This document shows positions 1-10,989 of a stretch of DNA of 64,000 nt, in pieces. The position numbers were made by a program, and so were the translations under genes. Below the pieces are notes generated by a model. It did not search any database. It saw only the letters and a program-made list of their open reading frames with translations, and was not told the origin of the DNA. Location of the stretch: assembly GCA_017163975.1 (NCBI GenBank), contig JAFFSR010000291.1, forward strand, positions 3,105,001-3,169,000, given 5' to 3'. The DNA is from Anastatus disparis. Taxonomy: Eukaryota; Arthropoda; Insecta; Hymenoptera; Eupelmidae. Position 1 is the stretch's first letter. The number at the start of each line of letters is the position of its first letter.

Positions 1-38
1 GAAACGTGGACAAAAATAAAAAATTTATTAAATGGTAT

Positions 39-369
39 TTAAGGGGGTGCATCAGTCCTGTTTTACCATTTTTTCAAATAATTTCGTTACTATGCGATAT
101 AGATATACAATATTCATATGCATAAACAACGTTTCCCTTGTTTTCGCGCATAGCAACGATCATAGCGATGTCAACAAATACGAATAAATTTATTAATTTT
201 TATTTAGCATAAGAAAAACTTTTTGATGTGTTCACAGATCTAAATAGTTGTCCGCTCTTCATTTTTCAAAATAAAAACTATTCCCAAACAGAAAATCCTA
301 TCTAATCACCCACTTAAGAGAAAAATTGTTTTTCAAAATGGTAAAACAGGATTGATGCATCCCCTTTAA
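39..369. mobile_element. TTAA-flanked MITE (T1)
   Basis: Inverted ends of about 30 bp: the left end begins GGGGGTGCATCAGTCCTG directly after TTAA (39-42), and the right end read on the minus strand begins AGGGGATGCATCAATCCTG directly after TTAA (366-369). No coding potential. The TTAA duplication and G-rich tips fit TTAA-targeting cut-and-paste transposons (Kolobok or piggyBac type); assignment to a superfamily is inference. Confidence 0.7.
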
Positions 370-399
370 TTATTATTTATAATGAATCATTTATTTTAA

Positions 400-1176
400 A
401 ATGGAAAAAGAGGAAATTAGAATGATTGATGACAGTTAAAAAAAATTGAAAGAAACTGAAGTAAATTGAAATAAATTAAAACAAGTGAAAAGAAACTAAA
501 GTAAATTGAGACAAACTGAAACAGATCAAAAGAAACTGAATAAAACCGAAACAGATAGAGACAAACTGAAAAAATCGGAATTTGTATGAAATCTAATTTT
601 TTCCATATTTACTTTTAACATTGAATAAAATGAAAAATACCGAAAACTTGTAATAATTTTAAAACAAATTCAAAATGTTCCAATCATTTTATAATTTTAC
701 AAAAATTTTCCGTATGTTTCATTTTGTTTCAGTTTTCACAATTCATTACTTATTTCCAAATTTAAAATGAAATAATCTGATTAATTACAAGAGTTTTGGA
801 AATATTCAGAAACAAACTGAATTAGTTTAAGGAAAAATGAAATAAAATGAAACAAACTGAAATTAAATGAAAGAAAACGAGAGAAATGAAAACGAATAGA
901 AAGAAACTGTAACCAAAAGAATGAAACTGAAACAATTAAAAAAAATTGAAATAAATTTAAAAAAAACTAAAATGAACCAAAATGATTATGACAGCTGATT
1001 TTTCTATATCCACTTAGAAAATGATATAAAATGAGACATTCAGAAAACTTCCGAAAATTTCTGAAACAGTTTAAAATGTACCAATTGTTTCGTCCCAATT
1101 TTCACAAGAATTTTCCGTTTCTTTCAGTTTCTTTCAGAAATTTTCAATTACTTTCGTTTATTTTTTCCGCTGGGGA
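400..1176. repeat. Purine-rich repeat ending CCGCTGGGG (copy 1)
   Basis: About 700 bp made of irregular GAAACTGAA-like repeats, ending in TTTTTTCCGCTGGGGA. The last 90 bp closely match the right end of the complete copy at 4520-5076, so this is the same element. No matching left end CCCCAGCGG is visible, so this copy is truncated or its left border lies in simple sequence. It abuts the 3' part of the minus-strand LINE that begins near 1177. Confidence 0.55.
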
Positions 1177-2932
1177 TCATAAGGCACAGGATGAATTTGT
1201 TTTTTAATTTTACTTATTATATGACAGAGCTGTGTAAATGATAATAAAAGAGGAAATTGAATTATGATATGATATTTATCAGATTTAGAAGTTTCATTAT
1301 ATAGAGCGTAAAGCTCATTTATCAGAGGATGATCCTCTTTAGAAAGGAGTTTAATAATGAATCCATCCGACAAATATTTGGTTCTAATATCTATTGGAGG
1401 TTCTTTGGTTTCACTATGAATAATATTGATTGGTGTTCACTCTATAACCTATTATGATTCTGAGAGCCTTGTATCGTACTCTATTTAATTTTAATTCCAG
1501 TTCACCGTTATTGGAATCTTAAAGAAAGACATTATATTCCAAATTACTTCTGACTATTGATTTAAATACCTGAATCAAAGTTTAGGGATGGCCTCCCCAT
1601 CACGTAGCGCTCATCATTTTTAGTATATTTGTTAGCTTTTTGGTGATGTTAATAATACTCTCTATCTAATTTCTCCAGTTGAGTCTCTGATCTAAGTGTA
1701 TTCCAAGATATCTTACATTATCTGATGCTTGTATGGAACTGTTCATTATATTTAGTGAGTAATTGTCGTTTTTTATAAATTCTTTTATAAAAATAAGTTT
1801 AGATTTGTTAGGATTAATTTTTAGATTTTTGGAGGCAAAACATTCTATTATTTTTGGTATATTATTTTGAATGGCTTCTATTGCTCCTTCTGGAGTATTA
1901 TTAATGTTGGCGATGACAGTGTCATCCGCAAACTTAAGGACAATATTATCTCTATTAATAGAGTTATTAAGACCTATGTTGTAAATTTTGTAGATAAGGG
2001 GACTCAGAACATCACCCTGAGGAACCCCAAAAAATCTACAATATAGACCCTCTATATTGTTATCAATTTTAAAATAGAGTTTTCTAGATTTGGTTGAATC
2101 GTAGATAAATTTTCTAATTTTATAAGAAATGTTTAAAGATTTTAGATCCTTCTGAAGTAGTTCCGGATCTACACAATCAAAAGCCTGTGCTAGGTCTAAG
2201 AACAGGCCATAACTTTATTGCTATTATTAGAATTATTAACTAATGTAATCAGTTCACCCAAACAATGAGCGCAAGATCTGTCTCTTCTAAATCCATTTTG
2301 GAAATCTTGTATGTAATCACATTTTTCTATAAAATGCGTCAACCTAGCCTGTATCATTTTTCTAGCAGTTTTAACATGCATGAAACAAGTGCTATTGGTC
2401 TAAATTTATTAGCTTTATTTTTACGGATCAAAACAACCAAAAATTCAGTCCAATCATTTGGAAAAATAGATCTAGAAAATATTTTGTTTAATATAGTAAG
2501 TAACACTTCCCTGAATTTTAAAGGAAGTTCAAGAAGCTTGTTAGAAATTTGGTCAAGGCCAGGTGTAGACTTAAGGTTAATAGATTTTAGTGCTTGCGCC
2601 ATTTTAAAAAGTGAAAAAGATTCTTCTAGCTTTTGGATTTCAATATTATCATAAATTTCTGTTATAATGTTCAATTGTTTATTAGGGACAAACGGAGGAC
2701 AAAACTCGTGTATACATTTTTGTGCAGCATTAATTGTTTCAATGTTGTTAGTTTGATTTCTGCTTATATTAATGCCAAGAGCTCTATACTTGAACCCTTT
2801 AACAGTCCTAATAATTTCTTGAAATAGAGTATCTTTATTGATTTTATTTTCAATAAAATCTCTAAATCTACCAATTTTTATCTTTTTAAGATTTTTTTTT
2901 GCCTTATTTTCTTTTTTAGAGAGACTATTCAT
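1177..2932 (-). pseudogene. LINE family A, reverse transcriptase part of ORF2
   Basis: Minus-strand non-LTR reverse transcriptase. From the 5' side: a linker and fingers region (2932-2354) with TPGLDQISNKLL and FRPIALVSCMLKLLEK; then DFQNGFRRDRSCAHCL (about 2270-2320); FDCVDPELLQKDL (about 2160); VPQGDVLSPL (about 2010-2030); and the catalytic FADDTVIA (about 1920-1945). C-terminal sequence with YLGIHLDQRLNW follows to about 1185. Several frameshifts and stops interrupt it (for example near 2200 and after 1700), so it is inactive. It belongs to the same element as the endonuclease (3106-4000 plus 7565-7675) and ORF1 (7878-9630). The Jockey/I/CR1-like assignment rests on ORF1 zinc knuckles plus APE endonuclease plus RT; the exact clade is uncertain. 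Confidence 0.8.
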
Positions 2933-3105
2933 ATTTTACAAATTAGGATTGGCAAAAAATTATTTTGTAGCTTTTTTAACCTTTTCTTTGATCACTTTAC
3001 AAACTTTATTCCACCATGGTGAGGGAGCAGGAGCCATCTTCCATATTTTTTGAAATTTTTTATTAATATTATCAAATAATCAATTGTCATCTTTAGTATT
3101 ATCTC

Positions 3106-4000
3106 CTAAATTACTATTATTTCCATTACCACTATGAATTTCCAATGCATTAATAATATCTTGACATTTCTATAATTTTTAAGAATTTCAGAATTTGTTA
3201 AGTTTTTATCAATATTATAGTTTTTAGCTTTATCAGTTAAAAACTTTTTATAATTAGACCATTGAGGCTTATAACAAGTATAATTAGACCAATTAATTTT
3301 ATTGGTATTAATCTTATGCGTAATTGCTATAGGAAGTTTGTTTATTGAAGTTTTTATTTTTGTGGTTACTGGAAGATGGTCACTGAGCATCCTGTCATCA
3401 TGGACTGACCAAGTTGCTCTAATTGTCGATTGAGATGATATCAATGTTAGATCTATGGCAGATTGAATAAGATTGTTATCTTTTTTATTGAAATATATAT
3501 AAGAAAAATCATTTAAGATTACATAGTCAGTCTGGTCAATAGACTCATATAATTCTTCTCCTATTTTACAACTTCTATTAAAGTCCTATAGGATGTGATA
3601 GCAGTAAAAATCACCACCAATCACAGCATGTTTAAACTGGTTAATAGAGTTGAAAAACCTATTCCAATCATTACTATTTATATTATTGCTAGGGATTCTA
3701 TAAGCAAATACTATTAAAAGCTTGCTTGTTCCATTGTTATTAGCGTCCAAAGTACGGTCCAGGTTAAATCTATCTTCAATAGTTATAGAGGCAGCAATAG
3801 TCTCAAGATAGTGGTCTTTATAATAAATAGATTCTTCAATCTGGAATAAAATATTTTTTATAATGCAAATGCATACACCACCTTCAGGACCATCAATCTA
3901 TCTTTTCTTATAACTGAAAAGTCCCTCAGCTAGAAGACGGTACCGTCATCAAGCCAAGTCTCACTGAGTAATAAAATATCGTAGTTGTGGGCTATGTTGT
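3106..4000 (-). pseudogene. LINE family A, APE endonuclease domain (C-terminal part)
   Basis: Minus-strand continuation of the LINE ORF2. Read 5' to 3' it contains YDILLLSETWLDDGT (about 3990-3945), a VIGGDF block near 3640-3610 typical of the GGDFN motif of AP-like endonucleases, and MLSDHLPV (about 3395-3370), the terminal SDH motif. Several frame breaks are present. The domain is split: its first 37 residues lie at 7565-7675, beyond the TTAA element inserted at 4001. Joining the two sides at a single TTAA restores the reading frame across the junction. Confidence 0.8.
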
Positions 4001-4519
4001 TTAAGGGTATGGTTTCACGCTACTTTACCGATCGAAAATTATAATTTTATAAAATTACAATTTTTGAAAAAACTATACATTGGAATGAGTTTTCCTTTTA
4101 TAGATCACTTCATTTAATTTCGATGAAGGGCGGAAACTCTAAAAATTAGCGGAAAAAAGCGTTAATCGAAGATAATTAGAAAAACAAATTTCTCAGTTCG
4201 AAAAAATCAAATTTCTCAAAAACCGTGTTTCGTAGGGAAATTTCCTATTCAGGATCATTTTATCTTTGAAAACTGAAGGGCGGAAACTTGGTTTGATAAA
4301 TCATATCGCAAAAAAGCAAAATTACATTTTTCTAAAAAGATGCGATCAGCTGTAAGAATACAATGGCCGTGTAAGAAGCCATGTTTCATAGTTGGCATCA
4401 ATGCTAATGTATAGTTTGGTACGCGCCAACTTCAAATTCGAATTTTAAATGTAAATTGAATTTGTTTTATATGTACAATTTCTACAAATGAACACTTTTT
4501 CAACATAAAACTGTTTTAT

Positions 4520-5076
4520 CCCCAGCGGAAAAAAATTTCCCAATTCTTCTAAAAATTTTCAAAACGTCTTAATTTTTTTCAGTTTGTTTCAGTTTGTCTC
4601 GTTTTTTTTCAGATTCTTTCAATAACTTTTAGAATGAGTTAAAATGTTTTATTTAAGTATTTGGACAAAACACTCAGAGTATTTCAGTTTGTTTCATTTT
4701 CTCTCATTTCTTTCTGAACAAAAAACGATAGAAACCGAAAGAAACTGAAAAAAACAGAAATAATCTGAAAAAAAATGAAAGAAAATGAAATAAACAGAAA
4801 CTAAATGAAAAAAAGTGAAAGAAATTGAAACAATTTGAGAGAAATCAAAACAGATTGAGACAAACTGAAATAAACTAAAAATTTCATAATATTACTGATT
4901 TCTTTTTTCGTCAGTTAGAAAATGAAAGAAAATGAAACATACTGAAAATTTCCGATAATTCCTGAAACAGTTTAAAATGTACTATTTGTTTCGTCCCAAT
5001 TTTCACAAGAACTTTCCGTTCATTTCAGTTTCTTTCAGAAATTTTCAATTCCTCTCGTTTATTTTTTCCGCTGGGG
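4520..5076. mobile_element. CCCCAGCGG MITE nested in T2 (copy 2)
   Basis: Complete copy with inverted ends CCCCAGCGGAAAAAA and TTTTTTCCGCTGGGG, filled with GAAACTGAAA-like simple repeats. The uninterrupted opposite arm of T2 (about 7020-7060) gives the empty site, and comparison shows a net duplication of only AT (4518-4519 and 5077-5078). The same data also fit insertion between A and T with no duplication, as Helitrons do. The same family ends at 1176. Confidence 0.7.
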
Positions 5077-5429
5077 ATTTTATTTGAAACATAAATATGC
5101 AAAAAATTCAATATTATAAGAGAGAACAATCTAGTTTACATCATTTGCGAACTCATTATTTTTTTTTAAATTTTCATTATAGCAAAATAAGTAATCTATT
5201 CGTTTCTTTGTTTGAAACAAAATATTTTTTGAATGACTTTATTGAATTAGCGAAACTTTGGCATATCCTAACCTTTTTAGAATCAAAATATGTTTTGAAA
5301 AGCGAATGATAAGGATTACTTAATTTTATTGCTAATATAATTTTATTATATAATATAATCTCATCAAATATTATTTTATATTATCGTTCTTAAAAAATAA
5401 ACAGTTGTAAATAATTTTATTAAGATAAG

Positions 5430-6025
5430 CCCATATGGAAAAAATTTCTGGAAATAATTGTAAATAAGTGTTACTGACTGTAAATAACTGTAAATAACTA
5501 TAAATATACAGTTGTTTATATTTATTTACAGTTATTTACATTTATTTATTTTTTACAATTATTCACATTTATTTATGATTATTTATATTTTTCATAGTTT
5601 TTACAGTTTTTTGAAAAAATAACATTTAGTTAAAATGATAAGTATTATAATGCATAAATAAAATTGAAGTTTTAAGGTTCAACATGTACATTTATTTATG
5701 ATTTAATTTATTTACAAAATTCAAAAACTAATCATTTATTTCTACCAAATTGAATTCTTTGTCAAATAAAAGAAAGTTTTTTTGCAGTTTGTGTTTTACG
5801 GAGAGTCTTGTTCATTTATCTTTAAAAAAATTTTGTCAAAAAAAATATATTTCAAAATCTTTTCTATTCTTTTTATATGTATGTTTGATTGATAAATCTA
5901 TATATAACATGAATGTAAAATTTAAATTCCGAATAAAAAGATAAATATTAGGAAAATAATGAATTTGAAAAATAGATTTCTACAAATTTTTCAAAAATAA
6001 TATTATGAATTTTATTTTATACTCA
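5430..6025. mobile_element. CCCATATGG repeat nested in T2
   Basis: The left arm of T2 departs from its mirror at about 5430 with CCCATATGGAAAAAA and resumes near 6025. The insert starts with GTAAATAACTG-type repeats and their inverted forms, then AT-rich DNA. Similar sequence with a CCATATGGGG end occurs at 51000-51700. The right border is not sharp and no complete inverted end is visible. Confidence 0.5.
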
Positions 6026-7564
6026 TTACACTAACAAGGAGAATGTTTCACCTTCGGGTCACCGTTTTTGCTCAAATTTTGGGAATGTTTTCTAGATGCA
6101 GAAATATGAAGAAAGCCAAAATTTTAGAGGCTAACGCTCAATATTTTCCTAGTTACAGGCCATCGAAGAAAATCACTAAAAAAGTTACTAGATTTTCAAA
6201 CGCTTATAGTTCCTCAGAATTATTAGCTAGAAGCTTAGACCTTTTTTTAAATGAAAGCTGAGCTCAAATCCTTTCGAAATAGTAGTTATAGTATATCGAA
6301 ATATTATTTTTTCCCAAAGATATAGCATAATAAAGATTGAACCCAATTTTAGCTTTCATTATTAATTAATCTTTTAAACAAAAAATTTAGGTCTAATCTT
6401 TATTACGCTCTAACTTTGGGAAAAAATAATATTTTGAGATGGTATAGGTGCTGTTTCGGAAGGATTTGAGCTCAGCTTTCATTTAAAAAAGGTTTAAGCT
6501 TCTAGCTTATAATGCTGAGGAACTATAAGCGTTTGAAAATCTAGTAACTTTTTTAGTGATTTTCTTCAATGGTTTGTAACTAGAGAAATATTGAGCGTTG
6601 GCCTCTAAAATTTTGGCTTTCTTCATATTTCTGCATCTAGAAAATATTCCCAAAATTTGAGTAAAAACGGTGACCCGAAGGTGAAACACTCTCCTTGTAA
6701 GATTAAAAAAATTAAGTGATTTTTCTCACGTTTTTTCAAAGTCTTATCTTAATAAAATTACTTATGACTGTTTATTTTTCAAAAACCATAATTATCAATA
6801 AAATTAAGTAATCCTTATTATTCGCTTTTGAAACCATTTTCATTCTAAAAAGGTTAGGATATGCCAAAGTTTCGCTAATTCAATAAAGTCATTCAAAAAA
6901 TATTTTGTTTCAAACAAAGAAACGAATAGATTACTTATTTTGCTATAATGAAAATTAAAAAAAAATAATGAGTTCGCAAATGATGTAAACTATATTGTTC
7001 TCTCTTATAATATTAAATTTTGTACATATTTATGTTTTAAATAAAATAAAACAGTTTTATGTTGAAAAAGAGTTTATTTGTAGAAATTGCACATATAAAA
7101 CAAATTCAATTTACATTTAAAATTCGAATTTGAAGTTGGCGCATACCAAACTATACATTAGCATTAATGCCAACTATGAAACATGGCTTCTTGCACGGCC
7201 ATTGTATTCTTACAGCTGATCGCATCTTTTTAGAAAAATGTAATTTTGCTTTTTTGCGATATGATTTATCAAACCAAGTTTCCGCTCTTCATTTTTCAAA
7301 GATAAAATGATCCTGAATAGGAAATTTCCCTACGAAACACGGTTTTTGAGAAATTTGATTTTTTCGAACTGAGAAATTTGTTTTTCTAATTATCTTCGAT
7401 TAACGCTTTTTTCCGCCAATTTTTAGAGTTTCCGCCCTTCATCGAAATTAAATGAAGTGATCTATAAAAGGAAAACTCATTCCGATGTATAGTTTTTTCA
7501 AAAATTGTAATTTTATAAAATTATAATTTTCGATCGGTAAAGTAGCGTGAAACCATACCCTTAA

Positions 7565-7675
7565 TTCACTCTGTTTCCTTACGACGCTTCTACAGTTCCA
7601 TTGAAAAATGCTAATCTCATTAAACACTTTAATACTATTTCTATTGTTTTTATTGTTGTAGTTTTTATTATTCAT
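7565..7675 (-). pseudogene. LINE family A, start of ORF2 (endonuclease N-terminus)
   Basis: Minus-strand ORF2 begins at ATG 7675 and includes ISIFQWNCRSVVRKQSEL. QWNCRSV matches the first conserved block (typically WNxRS) of LINE AP-type endonucleases. The frame runs into the TTAA at 7561-7564, where T2 interrupts it, and continues at 4000 on the other side of T2. Confidence 0.75.
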
Positions 7676-8117
7676 TATATTAAAAGTATAGATTTACAAT
7701 ATTATTTATGTATTTTAAGTGAGCATTAAAAATATGTATTAACAAAGTTTGCAATATATAGTATAATATTTAATTTGTATATTTATTAGTTTCATGTTGA
7801 AGATTAATATATGTAATTTTATCATCCAATTGAGAAAATTGTGAAAGTTCAATTTCCTCTATTTGTAGTTGTTTATTTTACTGAGTACCAAGTTCTATGT
7901 CTGTACCAAAGTCATTATCTGTATAGGAATTACTATCTGTTAAGGCACTCTGTATCAAACTTAAAAGACCGTCTGCAGAGAGATTACTAATCAAGAAATT
8001 AAATGCTTTTAAGAGCTCTTTGTTTAAATTTGTATTATTTTGATCCGGTTCTGTTTCATGTTCAGGGTTGGGGCCAATTTTGTTATTATGCATTTGGATT
8101 TTAACATTATCCACAGT

Positions 8118-8363
8118 TCTACCAACGAAGATAGACGCTTATAGAAGCGTACTTTAAATGGGCGGACAGGGGCTCAAAATTTAAAGCTTATGTCCTCCAG
8201 CCACGTGGTGGTGCTACTAAAATGCCATGTATTTCTATATCTATATATACTGATGTTTTCATATATATAGATATACACGTAATGTTAAATGTGTCCTCCA
8301 AAAGCTGGCCCGCAAAGTTAACCCAGAAGTACTCTTCTATAAGCGTCTATATTCGTTGGTTCT
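8118..8363. mobile_element. ACCAACGAA MITE, copy 1 (3-bp duplication)
   Basis: Element 8121-8360 with inverted ends ACCAACGAAGATAGACGC and its near-perfect complement (right end TATTCGTTGGT), flanked by TCT on both sides (8118-8120, 8361-8363). It lies within LINE A ORF1; removing it with one TCT restores the codons across the site, which supports a 3-bp target duplication. The interior has an internal palindrome of TCTATATATA type near 8230-8285. A second copy is at 13840-14090. PIF/Harbinger elements make 3-bp duplications, but usually TWA, so the superfamily is unsure. Confidence 0.75.
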
Positions 8364-8446
8364 ACCATTAGGATTTTCTAAAAGATTTTCGTGTAGTTTA
8401 TTCAAGTCACTTTTTAGTAATCATTTCATGAAGAATTTTTTTTCTC

Positions 8447-8451
8447 AGTTT

Positions 8452-8485
<34 letters not shown>

Positions 8486-8845
8486 TTAATATATAAAGGA
8501 TTTTGTCCTCTATATGATTAACCTTTTTATATGGTGAAGTTGAGGGAGTCCAGCCCGGTACCCGTTTAACACATTACATCAGGCTAGACTGTCAGACCCA
8601 CCATACCAAAAACTTTGACTACCGATGGATGGTCAGCCACTTTTTGTGACCAACAATCAACCGATACTCAATGAGGTCGGATTTTTTAAGAGTCGCGATA
8701 TGGGTAGCACATACACTAATTTTCTTTCGAAAAAAAGTCAGAGGTGCCTGGCCAGGATTCGAACCCGTGCCCACCGCGTTGAAGGCAAGAGCTCTATCCG
8801 TTACGCCACCGCGCTCCTATCCACCGCGCTCCTATAGTTTCTTTT
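8447..8845 (-). mobile_element. tRNA-derived SINE, copy 1
   Basis: The minus strand starts at 8835 with a tRNA-like head. The A box is at 8809-8798 (GTGGCGTAACGG), the B box at 8765-8755 (GGTTCGAATCC), followed by a tRNA-unrelated body and an A tail (T run on the plus strand, about 8457-8480). The 10-bp target duplication AGTTTCTTTT flanks it (8447-8456 and 8836-8845). The first 15 bases of the head are tandemly repeated. It is inserted in LINE A ORF1. A diverged second copy lies at 9821-10876 on the plus strand. Confidence 0.85.
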
Positions 8846-9735
8846 GATTAGCTTCTTGACTTGTTTTTTGTGTGATTGCAAGTCTATTATAGGATTCATC
8901 AAGTTTGAAATTTTTAATTAATGCAGCTTGTGTATTGGAATTAACAACAGTTTGTGCATAGGTAATATTTTTCCCATATTTAGATAATCTCAATGTAGGA
9001 TCAGTTCTATAAATATTTTTTCTAGCCTCAGAGATTTTCATATTATTTTGAGTTGAGTGAGTCAAGACTTTTTGTTCAAACATTCTCTTATCACAATTTC
9101 TGTCTATGGGTAGATCTACTTTTTTACAATGAAGACAGGAAATTGCTCCATTGTAATTGGGACATTCAATTGCACTTTTATGGTCTACCTCTCCGCAATT
9201 AGCAAATCTAGTTTTTGCGTTACAAAATTTTTGTATGTGTCCTTAATAAAAACACTTGTGACAAAGTCAAACCTGAGGATAATATCTTTCTGTTTTAAAA
9301 ATAACTTTATATAACATCACTTCTCTTGGTATTGATTGAGACTGTGTAGTTAATAGAACAGTTTGTGTTGGAATCAATTTAAGATTATCTTTGTTTTTTT
9401 CATCTACTTGTTTTCTAAAAAATATTCTTACAGCTGTTATTTTGATTTGTCCCTTGGGACCAAACACTTCCAAGTTATCTAAAATTTCCTGCTTATCCAA
9501 TTCAGTTGGCACATTCTTTATTATAAACTGCTTATTTATAAAATGATTAGGCACAAAAGCATACAGCTCATTGTTTAAAAGAAGCGCCTCGACCTTTTCG
9601 TATTCGTACCTTAATTCGCCGTCGAAGCGCTACCACGTCCCTTGACACATTTTGCAAACGTTTTTAAAACACATAGTTACTAAATAAAAAGTACCAGTTG
9701 GTAATTATTTATATAACATAAAATTTATAACTGTG

Positions 9736-9780
9736 TGTGTGCGCGTGCATGCGTGCGTGCGTGTGTGCGTGTGTGTGTGT
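9736..9780. repeat. GT/GC-rich microsatellite
   Basis: Irregular GTGTGCGCGTGCATGCGTGC tract ending in (GT)n, immediately before the CCCTGTTGAAAA element end at 9781. Confidence 0.8.
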
Positions 9781-9805
9781 CCCTGTTGAAAAAACCACAT
9801 GGTTT

Positions 9806-10891
9806 AACTATGTGGTCATAGAGCGCGGTGGCGTAATGGATACCCGGTCAAAAAAGGTTAGCTATAAAATATAGCTAAAAAAATAGTTAAATATATAGCT
9901 GTATCGAGCTGTATTTACAGCTATATCGATGTGTTTTTTTAGCTGTTTTTTATAGTTAAAAATGTACTTAATTTTATAGTTAATAATTTCGTTATCTACC
10001 GAAAATATTAATAGCTACTTTTTCAACTATATTTTATAGCTATTATTATAGTTAAAAAAACACCTAGTACACTAAAAATTGAAGTGTTTTTTTAACTATA
10101 ATAATAGCTATAAAATATAGTTGAAAAAGTAGCTATTAATATTTTCGGTATAACGAAATTATTAACTATAAAATTAAGTACATTTTTAACTATAAAAAAC
10201 AGCTAAAAAACACATCGATACAGCTGTAAAACGAGCACGATGAGGCTATATATTTAATTATTTTTTTAGCTATATTTTACAGCTAACCTTTTTTGACCGG
10301 GTATAAATACACTAAAAATTTAAGTATTTTTTTTAACTATAATAATAGCTATAAAATATAGTTGAAAAAGTAGCTAATAATATTTTTGGTAGCTAACGAA
10401 ATTATTAACTATAAAATTAAGTACATTTTTAACTATAAAAAACAGCTAAAAAAACACATCGATATAGCTGTAAATACAGCTCGATACAGCTATATATTTA
10501 ACTATTTTTTTAGCTATATTTTATAGCTAACCTTTTTTGACCGGGTAGAGCTCTTGCCTTCAACGCGGAGGGCATGGGTTCAAATCCTGGCCAGGTACCT
10601 CTAACTTTTTTTCGAAAGAAAATTAGTGTATGTGCCATTTATATCGCGACTCTTAAAAAAATCCGACCTCATTGAGTATCGGTTGATTGTTGGTCACAAA
10701 AGTGGCTGACCATCTATCGGTACTCAAAGTTTTCGGTATGGTAGGTCTGACAGTCTAGCCTGATGTAATGTCTTAAACGGGTACCAGGCTGGACTCCCCC
10801 GACTTCACCATATAAAAAAGGTTAATCATATAGAGGACAATATCTTTTACATATTAATCTTTTTTTTTTTAAATTCAACTATGTGGTCATA
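9806..10891 (+). mobile_element. tRNA-derived SINE, copy 2 (interrupted)
   Basis: The plus-strand SINE head starts at 9821 (GAGCGCGGTGGCGTAATGG), is interrupted inside the A-box region at 9842, and resumes at 10548 with GAGCTCTTGCCTTCAACGC and a B box GGTTCAAATCC (10579-10589). The body matches copy 1 and ends in a T run near 10870. It is flanked by the 15-bp duplication AACTATGTGGTCATA (9806-9820 and 10877-10891), inside element A. Confidence 0.85.
9841..10547. mobile_element. CCCGGTCAAAAAAGG palindromic element with TA duplication
   Basis: Element 9843-10545 begins CCCGGTCAAAAAAGGTTAGC and ends with its complement, flanked by TA (9841-9842, 10546-10547). The uninterrupted SINE copy 1 gives the empty site with a single TA. 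The interior is made of AGCTAT-type palindromes. It has one left arm (9843-about 10070) and two successive right arms, the first ending at 10301 and the second at 10545, each preceded by CACTAAAAATT. It is non-coding and truncates the SINE promoter. Confidence 0.75.
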
Positions 10892-10989
10892 TATAACCAC
10901 ATGCTCTTTTTTTAAGAAATGGCTTTGCTCATGAAATTTTGAATTATATATTATAAGAATAACAATAAGTTTGGATAAAAATTCCATTC

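Larger units (their letters stand above)
4001..7564. mobile_element. TTAA-flanked giant foldback element (T2)
   Basis: Both ends read TTAAGGGTATGGTTTCACGC toward the interior (TTAA at 4001-4004 and 7561-7564). The whole element is a palindrome with its axis near 6375. The right arm (6375-7560) is about 1.19 kb; the left arm is longer only because it holds two later insertions (4520-5076 and about 5430-6025), and subtracting them gives a left arm of almost the same length. Each arm encodes a mirror copy of a short open frame beginning MFHLRVTVF (6043-6261 plus, 6507-6689 minus), of unknown meaning and possibly fortuitous. It sits inside the endonuclease domain of LINE A; removing it with one TTAA restores the frame. 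No transposase is present, so it is non-autonomous. Confidence 0.85.
7878..9630 (-). pseudogene. LINE family A ORF1, gag-like with zinc knuckles
   Basis: Minus-strand ORF1, in pieces. From the 5' side: an RNA-binding-like segment with FIINKQF-type sequence and FIIKNVPTELDKQEILDNL (9630-9267); CCHC-type zinc knuckles at about 9240-9110 (CHKC...GHIQKFC, FANCGEVDHKSAIEC, CLHCKK); a basic segment (9083-8832); then, after a SINE insertion, KILHEMITKK near 8430; and, after a MITE, a C-terminal piece ending IELGTQ at 7878. Zinc knuckles in ORF1 are a known feature of Jockey/I/R1-like LINEs, where the protein coats the RNA. In-frame stops after the first knuckle cysteines and a frameshift near 8395 show decay. 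Both inserted elements can be removed with one copy of their target duplication and the frame continues. Confidence 0.75.

Noticed and set aside
8755..8835. Possible tRNA gene with A and B boxes
   Set aside because: It is followed by a SINE body and tail, flanked by a target duplication and repeated at 9821-10876; no proper acceptor-stem pairing was seen.
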